A DNA stretch of 64,000 nt from Nitrospinaceae bacterium. GTDB lineage: Bacteria > Nitrospinota > Nitrospinia > Nitrospinales > Nitrospinaceae. The notes under the pieces are model-generated. The model was not told the DNA's origin. It searched no databases and saw only the letters and a program-made list of their open reading frames with translations. The stretch is from NCBI GenBank assembly GCA_029261535.1, contig JAJDBF010000033.1, positions 1-64,000 of the forward strand, in the 5' to 3' direction. Position numbers and translations under genes: made by a program. Below, one piece after another: positions 9,051-15,994 of the stretch; the stretch's first letter is position 1, and every line of letters begins with the position of its first letter.

Positions 9051-9221
9051 ATGTTTCCAGTTGGCCGTGCGCCAGCACCACCTTGCGGTGGGGCTAAATG
9101 GCTGAAACTGTTTTAAGCAAAAATATTTTCTGGGCGCATCGCTGTATGTTCAAGAACCGCTGTTCGCGTTCTTGAATCACGTTGGCTGACCGCCAGGTCC
9201 GCCGTCTGCGGAGGACCCGCA
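9051..9221. repeat. Mosaic repeat block, copy 1
   Basis: Three modules are visible. Module A (9051-9105) begins ATGTTTCCAGTTGGC and ends ATGGCTGA, with a hairpin CACCTTGCGGTG inside. Module B (9106-9142) holds AACTGTTTT and TTTCTGGGCGCATCGC. Module C (about 9184-9221) holds GGCTGACC and a hairpin of the form GTCCGCCGTC/GCGGAGGAC. All three recur near 58400-58537 in a different order. Confidence 0.6.
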
Positions 9222-9334
9222 ATTTCCGATTTTTCTAAAGCTTGCCTGGTGATGTTTCGCTAATAACTAAAGGGTTTAAGTCTTTCGTGTGTTTGCAGGC
9301 TTCCCGGCTACTTATGAATTGTTGAAAGGGTGGA

Positions 9335-10462
9335 ATGAAGACCGCTCGAAAAGTATTGATTACAGGAGGCGCGGGATTTATCGGTTCGCACACTGTCGAT
9401 GCCCTGTTGGAAAAGGGTTATGAAGTGACGGTCTACGATAACCTGTGCCCGCAGGTGCATGGTCCGGACCCGAAAAAGCCTGAGCACCTCAGCCCGTCGG
9501 CTGAATTTATTCTGGGAGACGTTTGTGACCGGGATGCCTTGCAAAAGGTGCTTGCTGGCAAGGACATTGTCATTCATGACGCGGCGGAGGTCGGGGTTGG
9601 GCAGTCCATGTATGAAGTGGCGCGCTATGTCAAAACCAATGTTCTGGGAACTTCTATCCTGTGGGATATTCTGGTCAATACAAAGCATCAGGTGGAACGT
9701 GTCCTGATCGCAAGTTCCATGAGTCTTTATGGTGAAGGGCTTTACCTTTGCCCGGACCATGGACCGTTTGTTCCTTTTTCCCGATGGTCGGATCAGTTAG
9801 AGATGGGTCAATGGGCAATGGCCTGCACCCACTGTGGTCAAAAAGCTGTGTCGCTTCCCACCAATGAGAACAAGCCACTCAACTGCCAGTCGGTTTACGC
9901 TCAGAGCAAAAAAGATCAGGAAGAATATTCGCTTCTGCTCGGGGATGCGTATCAAATCCCGACGGTCGCCTGTCGTTATTTTAATTGTTACGGTCCCCGG
10001 CAAAGTTTGAACAATCCGTACACCGGGGCGGCGGCAATTTTTTCATCTTCAATTATCAATGACCAGTCTCCGATGATTTATGAAGACGGTCGGCAGAAAC
10101 GCGATTTTATTCACATCAAAGATCTGGTACGCGCCAAACTGCTTCTGCTCGAACATCAGGATGCTCCTTACCGGGTATTCAATATCGGCACCGGTCGACC
10201 CAATTCGATCGCCAAGTTGGCCCGCATCCTCATCCGGCTTTATGAAAAGGATTTGGAGCCCGAGACGATCAATAAATTCCGCGCAGGGGATATAAGAGAT
10301 TGCTACGCTGACATATCCAAAATTCAGGAATTGGGTTTCGAGCCCAGCATCAGTCTGGAAGAGGGGTTGCGTGACCTTGTGGAGTGGGGCAGGGAGCAGG
10401 AAGCCTCCAGCACTGTGGAGGAGGCGCACCAGGCCCTTCTGAAAAAAGGCCTGGTGGTTTGA
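9335..10462 (+). CDS. NAD-dependent sugar epimerase with internal zinc ribbon (dTDP-L-rhamnose 4-epimerase-like)
   Basis: This is a short-chain dehydrogenase-type nucleotide-sugar epimerase. The NAD motif GGAGFIG is at residues 11-17 and the catalytic pair is Y188-x3-K192. Between them is an insertion with C139, H142, C164 and C167 (CPDH and CTHC), a zinc-ribbon pattern I associate with the WbiB-type dTDP-L-rhamnose 4-epimerase family. The substrate assignment rests on that memory and is not proven here. The ATG at 9335 has a weak AAGGGTGG upstream. It stands alone behind the repeat island and faces a convergent gene. It probably supplies sugars for surface polysaccharide or glycosylation. 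Confidence 0.85.
   Translation: MKTARKVLITGGAGFIGSHTVDALLEKGYEVTVYDNLCPQVHGPDPKKPEHLSPSAEFILGDVCDRDALQKVLAGKDIVIHDAAEVGVGQSMYEVARYVKTNVLGTSILWDILVNTKHQVERVLIASSMSLYGEGLYLCPDHGPFVPFSRWSDQLEMGQWAMACTHCGQKAVSLPTNENKPLNCQSVYAQSKKDQEEYSLLLGDAYQIPTVACRYFNCYGPRQSLNNPYTGAAAIFSSSIINDQSPMIYEDGRQKRDFIHIKDLVRAKLLLLEHQDAPYRVFNIGTGRPNSIAKLARILIRLYEKDLEPETINKFRAGDIRDCYADISKIQELGFEPSISLEEGLRDLVEWGREQEASSTVEEAHQALLKKGLVV
10427..10460 (+). terminator. Hairpin overlapping the end of the epimerase gene
   Basis: A perfect nine-base stem CACCAGGCC (10427-10435) / GGCCTGGTG (10448-10456) is followed by GTTT, with the stop codon at 10460-10462. The short T-run makes it a weak terminator. The next gene is convergent. 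Confidence 0.45.
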
Positions 10463-10494
10463 CCTTCAAGCTAAAGTTGATTTTATTGCAGACT

Positions 10495-11541
10495 TTATTT
10501 TAGGCGGAGCAGATTTTTCAATATGCGTGCCTGGTAATGGTAGGAGTTGATCCCGGAGCCGTTGTATCTGCGGATGGCGTAAGGCCAGTCGCATTCAAAG
10601 TTTTTGCGGATCGGCACCCCGCTATAGTTGGCACTTCTATAATATTGTGTTGGTTTGAAAACATGCGTCGTCCCTCGGTGCAGTTTGGTGACCCCGTCCT
10701 CGATATCCCGACTTCCCACATCAACAGCACACTGATGGCAATCCCGCAGGTAACGCGGATCATCCGCGCTGTATTTGCAGAGTCTTAACGACTCACTGCC
10801 AAACTCCACTTGCCGGTCATCTGCCTGGGTGCTTCCTGTGTCGCCGTTGACAAAGTGATCGAACTTGAACCGCAGTTCCTTAATGGCGTGGCTGAGATTT
10901 TTCTTCCAGTCGACAATATAATCCTGATGTTCCTTGTGCGTGACGGGATGATGAAACAGAGTGTATTGTCCCGCGCCATAACCACGCGAAGTGATGATGT
11001 GTTTTTCCGAAGCGTTGGTATCGAGCCCCACCACCACGAAAGTATCCTCGTCATTTCTGCTCGGAACATTATAGTGTTGCAGGTTGGATTCCTGTTTCAG
11101 GATGGCCATGAGAAAGGGCACAGGCACCTTGTTGCTTTTCATCGCCGCCATTTTTTGTGTGATCTGCTGGTTCTCTTGCCTCGGGTCGTCAACGCTTGGA
11201 ACTTTGGGGAAATCCAGGCAAGCGAGAAGATCACCGATGCAACCGGCCATTTGGTTGTCGCATTCCCCATTGATGTCGGTCACCCGTCCATGATTAAAAT
11301 CACCAATAGAAATTGGCGCAGTGCCGTCATGGCGTGTGCTACTACCGTGATGGTTCAGCAGGTCGTATTGCAGGGCTTTCAAGGCGCGTTCGGTACCTCC
11401 GCCGAACTTGCCATCGATGCCTTTTCTTAGATAGCCGAGGGCACGCAGGTCTCGTTGCATGTCCTTGACGAGAGACTTTTTCCCCTGATTAGGACCTTTT
11501 TTCAGAACAAGACGGTGTTGTTGATAACTGGGTTTTGACAC
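10495..11541 (-). CDS. Peptidoglycan-binding, lysozyme-like (SLT-fold) protein
   Basis: Residues about 15-60 form a peptidoglycan-binding repeat (LVKDMQRDLRALGY, then GIDGKFGGGTERALKALQ). Residues about 135-345 resemble a lytic-transglycosylase or lysozyme-like domain: FLMAILKQESN with candidate catalytic E151, then RGYGAGQYTLF and a late IRRYNGSG, which recalls the AYNAG motif of SLT enzymes. No signal peptide is visible, which is odd for a cell-wall enzyme and suggests holin-type release or a non-classical route. The start is GTG 11541, with GGAG at 11548-11551. A 54-codon open frame ends 11 bases upstream. Enzymatic activity is inferred only. Confidence 0.7.
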   Translation of the reverse strand: MSKPSYQQHRLVLKKGPNQGKKSLVKDMQRDLRALGYLRKGIDGKFGGGTERALKALQYDLLNHHGSSTRHDGTAPISIGDFNHGRVTDINGECDNQMAGCIGDLLACLDFPKVPSVDDPRQENQQITQKMAAMKSNKVPVPFLMAILKQESNLQHYNVPSRNDEDTFVVVGLDTNASEKHIITSRGYGAGQYTLFHHPVTHKEHQDYIVDWKKNLSHAIKELRFKFDHFVNGDTGSTQADDRQVEFGSESLRLCKYSADDPRYLRDCHQCAVDVGSRDIEDGVTKLHRGTTHVFKPTQYYRSANYSGVPIRKNFECDWPYAIRRYNGSGINSYHYQARILKNLLRLK

Positions 11542-11552
11542 GGTGTTCTCCG

Positions 11553-11717
11553 TTACCGGGTTTTTCTGGCAAAAGGATTAGCGTGCCGCTGACCGGTGCG
11601 CGGTGCCAGTGTCCACTTTTTTTTGGAGGGTTTTTCGAGGACAGGTTTTTCCTCCGGTTCTTTCTTCTCCGGCTTTGCTGAGTCTCTGGATGGATGATTT
11701 TCTTCTTCGTTCGGCAT
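11553..11717 (-). CDS. Small charged hypothetical protein (54 residues)
   Basis: An ATG frame starts at 11717 (MPNEEENHPSRDSAKPEKK) and ends at 11553, just before the GTG of the lysozyme-like gene. The product is rich in Lys, Glu and Pro, with no membrane segment or known motif. Its close spacing would allow translational coupling with the downstream gene. A longer overlapping frame on the same strand has less protein-like composition. No clear ribosome-binding site precedes the ATG. It may be real or may be only leader sequence. Confidence 0.35.
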   Translation of the reverse strand: MPNEEENHPSRDSAKPEKKEPEEKPVLEKPSKKKWTLAPRTGQRHANPFARKTR

Positions 11718-11796
11718 AAGGTTTTATGATACATCACAAGGCAAAGAAGGTTCAAGTTAGAGTCGACAGTCAATGTTCAACTGATTGGGATACCGT

Positions 11797-12150
11797 ATGG
11801 AGCCACAAACGCTAGGCGAATTATTTGGTCAACCGGATTTCCTGATCCTGGTCCTAGCCATATTGCTGGTCATTGGTAACATCATGATCGGTGTCAGCAT
11901 GTTGCCGAGGGACAAGCGTAAGCGGTTGTACCGGGTACACCGTCTTGTCTACTTGCTGGTGATGCTGTCGTTTCTTGTTTTTTCAATTCTGTCTTACCAG
12001 AATGACAACCTGAGTTATTTTGCGTTGTTTGTCTTTGTTTATTTTTTAGTGGTGGTTCCGTTGACGCGGCGAGTCGATGAAACCTTGCACGCCATTTTAG
12101 CTTCCGTTGGTCTTGTACTTCTTGTTGGTGTCGCCGCGTTCAATATTTAG
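11797..12150 (+). CDS. Small four-helix membrane protein, unknown function
   Basis: I do not recognise a family. The 117-residue protein shows four hydrophobic segments (about residues 12-33, 48-66, 72-88 and 96-116). A basic loop PRDKRKRLYRVHR lies after the first, so that loop is probably cytoplasmic. The start is set at ATG 11797; a TTG at 11785 in the same frame is possible. It precedes the flavoprotein gene by 69 bases on the same strand and may be part of the electron-transport region. It could be a small membrane anchor or cytochrome-associated subunit, but nothing in the sequence shows cofactor binding. Confidence 0.65.
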   Translation: MEPQTLGELFGQPDFLILVLAILLVIGNIMIGVSMLPRDKRKRLYRVHRLVYLLVMLSFLVFSILSYQNDNLSYFALFVFVYFLVVVPLTRRVDETLHAILASVGLVLLVGVAAFNI

Positions 12151-12219
12151 ACCTGTCTCCGGATAAAATCAGGTACGATGAAATTCGTAATCAAGAGTCA
12201 GTCGAGGAATTAAAATTAA

Positions 12220-13563
12220 ATGAAACCATTCGAGATAATTATTTTAGGCGGCGGGATTGCTGGCTTGTCTGCCGCTCAATACGCCGGGTCCCAGGGGGCT
12301 CGTGTCCTGATTGTTGAGCCGGATCAGCCAGGAGGCCGCGGATTGTTCAAGAGTCCCGAGCTTCTTCTTGCTGAACTGAACAGCCTGATGCAAGGAGAAG
12401 ATATTCCTGCCTGGCGGGAATTGAAGAGACGCATCGAAGCACGGGCGCAAGAAAAGTCATCCCTTTGGCAGAAGGAGTTCGAGCGGTTGGGCATTGAATT
12501 GGTGAAAGGTGTTGGTCAGGCCATCACTCCACACCAGATGATGGTGACTGTGGAAGGTGATCAGACCACTCAATATGAATGCCAAAATATTTTGGTTGCG
12601 ACTGGATCTACGGCACGATCACTATCTTCTTTCCCCTTTGAATCGGGTTGCATATTCGAGAGCGAAGCTCTTTGGGGAATGGATGAACTACCCTCCAGTC
12701 TGCTCATTGCCGGAAGCAACCTTGAAAGCCTGGCTTGGGCCGGACTCCTCAGGCGGCTCGGTGTGAAAGTATTTTTAACCCATGAGGCCACGGAAGTACT
12801 GGATGAGTTTGATCCCGAGTTGATCGGTTTTATTGAAAAGGGATTGAAACAATCCAAAGTGAAACTGCTACTAAAAAAACAGATCAAATCTATTTTTAAA
12901 AATGCCGAGGGTCTGGCAATCACGCTGGATGGGGGCATCAAGTTCAGTGCTGAAAAACTGATAGTCTGCGGTGAGCGACAGGTGGGTCTGGCAAGTGTGC
13001 TTCACCCGGATGTCCTGCCGGACCTGGGTCCTGCCGGTGAAATTTTTGTCGATGAAAAAATGAAAACAACGGTGGCGGGTTTGTTTGCTGCGGGCAGTGT
13101 GACTGGTCATGCCCGCAACTCTTACCGCTCTCAGGAAGAAGGGCGGGTGGCGGCGGCCAATGCCCTGGGAAAAAAGAGGAGTTTCCATGCCGATTGGGTT
13201 CCGGAGGTTATTCGTTTATCTTGCACAGTAGCCAGCGTCGGTTGTTTTGAAGGGAACGCGCATCATTTTGGTCACCGGGGAGTTGAGGGACGCAGTATTC
13301 TTTGGAAAAAGGACGATGATTTTCCTCTTGATACAGGCGATTCCTTCTGTAAAATTGTGGCGGACCGTGATCGGCGTGAAATCATTGGTGGGCAGGCGGT
13401 CGGTGCCCATTCTGCTGAAATGATTTCGATGATCCAGATGGGGGTGAGAAAGGGCATGACTCCACGTGATTTCACCCAGTTACAGGCCTCCTGGGGAGGT
13501 CCCTTTGCGCCCCTGCATGAGGCCGCAATCGATTGCCTCAGTAAGCTGAATCAAGGACCATAA
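12220..13563 (+). CDS. FAD/NAD(P)-binding oxidoreductase of the dihydrolipoamide-dehydrogenase fold, lacking the redox disulfide
   Basis: The N-terminal FAD motif is GGGIAGLSAAQYA (from residue 10). A second Rossmann region (SSLLIAGSNLESLAWAGLLRRLG) should bind NAD(P), and the second FAD motif is TTVAGLFAAGSVTG. Family members of this fold carry GGTCLNxGCxPSK after the FAD motif. Here the corresponding stretch is GGRGLFKSPELL, with no cysteine. The C-terminal HxxxxE pair is also absent. The 447 residues are otherwise normal length. It probably passes electrons from NAD(P)H to a partner other than a disulfide substrate. Its position 146 bases before the Rieske gene suggests, but does not prove, a respiratory link. 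Confidence 0.8.
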   Translation: MKPFEIIILGGGIAGLSAAQYAGSQGARVLIVEPDQPGGRGLFKSPELLLAELNSLMQGEDIPAWRELKRRIEARAQEKSSLWQKEFERLGIELVKGVGQAITPHQMMVTVEGDQTTQYECQNILVATGSTARSLSSFPFESGCIFESEALWGMDELPSSLLIAGSNLESLAWAGLLRRLGVKVFLTHEATEVLDEFDPELIGFIEKGLKQSKVKLLLKKQIKSIFKNAEGLAITLDGGIKFSAEKLIVCGERQVGLASVLHPDVLPDLGPAGEIFVDEKMKTTVAGLFAAGSVTGHARNSYRSQEEGRVAAANALGKKRSFHADWVPEVIRLSCTVASVGCFEGNAHHFGHRGVEGRSILWKKDDDFPLDTGDSFCKIVADRDRREIIGGQAVGAHSAEMISMIQMGVRKGMTPRDFTQLQASWGGPFAPLHEAAIDCLSKLNQGP

Positions 13564-13593
13564 AACAAGGTTTTGCAGAGAATTATGTTGTCC

Positions 13594-13622
13594 TTGACTC
13601 GGGTTTTTAATTGTGATAAAAC
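13594..13622 (+). promoter_or_regulatory. Candidate sigma70-type promoter for the bc-type complex operon
   Basis: TTGACT at 13594-13599 is followed at 16-17 base spacing by ATAAAA/TAAAAC (13616-13622). It lies about 90 bases upstream of the Rieske start and just after the flavoprotein stop. The -10 match is only fair. Confidence 0.4.
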
Positions 13623-13709
13623 GCATCACTTACAAGCTTAAAGAGCTATTCTGTCTTCATTTTTCGGAGCCGGGATCACCTCTTTAACCTCTTTGGAAAT
13701 AAGGGTTTC

Positions 13710-14294
13710 ATGGCGGAAACTACAGAAGCGAAAAAGGCGGCTCCTGCAAAGCTGGTCAAACCTGCGGCTCCTGCTGCAAAAAAGCCAAAAGCAACCAAGG
13801 CCGCAGTCGATACTTTGTGGTCCCGTAGGGATTTCTTTTCTTACAGTGGTTGGGCCATGTGTACTGCCAGTCTGGGATTGTCCTCCCTTTATTTTCTGAG
13901 ACTGCTTTTTCCACGCGTCCTGTTTGAGCCTTCCCCAAAATTCAAGGCCGGAAAACCGGGTGATTACACCGTCGGGGAAGTGAGTTCCAAGTGGGTTAAA
14001 GATCAGCGTGTCTGGATTGTCCGTGAGGAGGCACAGTTGTACGCTATTTTTGCTCGTTGTACCCATCTTGGGTGTACGCCGCTCTGGCTTCGTTCGGAGC
14101 GAAAATACAAATGCCCGTGTCATGGTAGTGGTTTTACTATGGACGGTACAAATTTCGAAGGTCCGGCACCGCGTCCTCTGGAACGGCTGAAGATTGAAGT
14201 GGGTGCCGATGGACAAATCGTCGTTGATAAAAGCAAGAAGTTCCTCTTTGAAAAAGGGGAATGGGGAAAACCGGGTTCTTTTTTAATGTCATAA
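13710..14294 (+). CDS. Rieske [2Fe-2S] iron-sulfur subunit of a bc-type quinol oxidoreductase
   Basis: The Rieske protein takes one electron from quinol and passes it to the cytochrome c side. The cluster motifs CTHLGC (117-122) and CPCHGSGF (135-142) supply the Cys and His ligands and the disulfide. One membrane helix lies at about 45-68, after a 35-residue Ala/Lys/Pro-rich cytoplasmic lead. A twin-arginine pair is suggested by SRRDFF just before the helix, so Tat export of the folded domain is likely. A tatC gene is at 57506. The start ATG follows AAGGG. It is the first gene of the five-gene cluster to 18995. Confidence 0.95.
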   Translation: MAETTEAKKAAPAKLVKPAAPAAKKPKATKAAVDTLWSRRDFFSYSGWAMCTASLGLSSLYFLRLLFPRVLFEPSPKFKAGKPGDYTVGEVSSKWVKDQRVWIVREEAQLYAIFARCTHLGCTPLWLRSERKYKCPCHGSGFTMDGTNFEGPAPRPLERLKIEVGADGQIVVDKSKKFLFEKGEWGKPGSFLMS

Positions 14295-14353
14295 CTGGCT
14301 AGGGGCCATGTGTTGCAGGTTTTTATCTGGTCCCTATTTGGAGGGTAAATACA

Positions 14354-15184
14354 TTGGGTAATAAGCCGCCAATTCCCGATATGAAGGAATTGATGGAATC
14401 CATCAAGTCTGGAAAAATCGTTGATGAGGTTTCCAAAAAAGTTACGGAGTCCCAAGTATGGACATCCTCGTTTCGTCATGGCTACGCCGACACTCCACGC
14501 AACCGCGTTCTGCAGATTGCCAGTAACGTCTGGTTGCATCTGCATCCTGTAAAAATTCATCGGCACGCGCTGAGGGTCAAGTTTACCTGGTGTATGGGGG
14601 GCATTACCTTTTTGCTCTTCCTGTCCACGGTGGTCACTGGTGTTATTCTGATGTTCTACTACCGTCCGGTAGGTGAGTACGCTTATTTTGACATGAAGTA
14701 CCTGCAGTACGATGTGCCGTTTGGAATGGTCGTTCGTAATATGCATCGCTGGGCGGCGCACTCCATGGTCATCACTGTTTGGCTCCACATGTTCCGGGTG
14801 TTTTTGACCGGGTCGTACAAGCCTCCTCGAGAGTTCAACTGGGTGATCGGTGTGTTTCTGGTCACGTTCACCCTCTTGCTGAGTTTTACGGGTTATCTTT
14901 TGCCTTGGGATCAGCTTGCTATGTGGGCGGTAACCGTGGGGACCAATATGGCCCGCGCAACGCCGTTCCTCGGTTCGGAGGGCCCGTTCCAGGAGTATGT
15001 GTTCGGGGTCTCGCCAAGATACGATGCCAGGTCCGTGCTATTGGGCGGAAGTCTGGTTGGGCCGCCAGCGTTATTGCGATTTTACGTGCTCCATTGCATC
15101 TTTATACCCTTGGTCGCCGGGGCACTCATGATCGTGCATTTCTGGCGAATCCGTAAAGACGGCGGCATATCAGGTCCGCTTTAA
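14354..15184 (+). CDS. Cytochrome b6-type subunit (b N-terminal half)
   Basis: This subunit binds two b hemes within four helices. The heme ligands are visible as two His pairs: H-RWAAH...WLH on helix B and [16 protein letters not shown] on helix D. The D-helix pair has 14 intervening residues, as in b6f complexes rather than 13 as in mitochondrial bc1. RFYVLH and [14 protein letters not shown] end the protein as in b6. About 45 extra residues precede the usual b6 start. The TTG at 14354 is supported by GGAGGG at 14340-14345. The C-terminal half of cytochrome b is encoded separately downstream. Confidence 0.94.
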   Translation: MGNKPPIPDMKELMESIKSGKIVDEVSKKVTESQVWTSSFRHGYADTPRNRVLQIASNVWLHLHPVKIHRHALRVKFTWCMGGITFLLFLSTVVTGVILMFYYRPVGEYAYFDMKYLQYDVPFGMVVRNMHRWAAHSMVITVWLHMFRVFLTGSYKPPREFNWVIGVFLVTFTLLLSFTGYLLPWDQLAMWAVTVGTNMARATPFLGSEGPFQEYVFGVSPRYDARSVLLGGSLVGPPALLRFYVLHCIFIPLVAGALMIVHFWRIRKDGGISGPL

Positions 15185-15228
15185 ACCAGGTTCATTGAGA
15201 CCCCTTGTCGGGTCCGGAGTTTATATAC

Positions 15229-15981
15229 ATGGCCGCACCACCCAAGAAAGCAACCGAGGCGGTACCGGAGAAAGTCCACGTCTGGCCCTATCTGGTTCGT
15301 CTTGAATTCCTCTGCGCAATCATTGTCACCGTGTTTCTCACGGTTTGGTCCATTGTCATTGATGCACCCCTTGAGGAAGCCGCCAATCCGACAAAAACTC
15401 CGAATCCGTCCAAGGCCCCCTGGTATTTTCTGGGACTTCAGGACATTCTGGTTTACTTCGATCCCTGGTTTGCAGGGGTTGTGGCTCCTGTCTTGATCAT
15501 TGTGGGTCTGATGCTGATTCCTTATCTGGACGTTAACCCTAAGGGGAATGGCTACTACACTTATACAGAACGAAAAGCGGCAATCTGGGTTTACTGTTTC
15601 GGCTTTCTCGTACTATGGATTGCGCTCATCATCATGGGCGTGTTCCTGCGCGGTCCGGGCTGGAATCTGTTCATGCCCTGGCAGTACTGGGATGCTCATA
15701 AAGTGGTGGCCCTGACAAACGTCGATTTGCCCTATGCGCTTGGGTTCCGGTCTTATAATTCCCAGACGATTGTCGGGGGGATTATCATCATCGGCTACTT
15801 TGTTGTAGGGACAGGAATATATATGTTCATGGAACGCAAGGCGATGCAAAGCGTTGGTTTCCTGCGCATGATAATCAAAATTGTACTGGTTCTGATCATG
15901 ATTGGTATTGTGATCAAAATCGTTCTACGCCTGGGTTTTAACATCAAGTACGTTTGGGTAACCCCCTGGTTTAATATCTGA
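15229..15981 (+). CDS. Cytochrome b C-terminal subunit (subunit IV/PetD-like)
   Basis: This is the second half of a split cytochrome b. It carries the quinol-site region as NPSKAPWYFLGLQDIL (the family PEWY motif is replaced by APWY) and several membrane helices. Canonical subunit IV has three helices; here about five hydrophobic segments reach to residue 245, so the C-terminus is extended. The start is placed at ATG 15229 with GGAG at 15216-15219; a TTG at 15205 is in frame but overlaps the spacer. The gene lies 44 bases after cytochrome b6 and 13 bases before the multiheme cytochrome. Confidence 0.9.
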   Translation: MAAPPKKATEAVPEKVHVWPYLVRLEFLCAIIVTVFLTVWSIVIDAPLEEAANPTKTPNPSKAPWYFLGLQDILVYFDPWFAGVVAPVLIIVGLMLIPYLDVNPKGNGYYTYTERKAAIWVYCFGFLVLWIALIIMGVFLRGPGWNLFMPWQYWDAHKVVALTNVDLPYALGFRSYNSQTIVGGIIIIGYFVVGTGIYMFMERKAMQSVGFLRMIIKIVLVLIMIGIVIKIVLRLGFNIKYVWVTPWFNI

Positions 15982-15994
15982 CCCACTGGAATAC

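Larger units (their letters stand above)
8496..9334. other. Gene-free repeat island between tRNA-Leu and the epimerase gene
   Basis: No convincing coding sequence is visible in this stretch of over 800 bases. 8496-8818 holds unassigned sequence with several short palindromes (for example around 8650-8690). 8819-8995 is an inverted-repeat-bounded element, 8997-9047 is the second direct repeat copy, and 9051-9221 shares modules with 58400-58537. 9222-9334 shows nothing beyond possible upstream signals for the next gene. Accumulation of repeats behind a tRNA suggests a tolerated insertion zone. Confidence 0.6.

Noticed and set aside
11489-11773. A 94-residue frame upstream of the lysozyme-like gene
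   Set aside because: The alternative 54-codon frame has better composition and spacing; this one overlaps the GTG start region.
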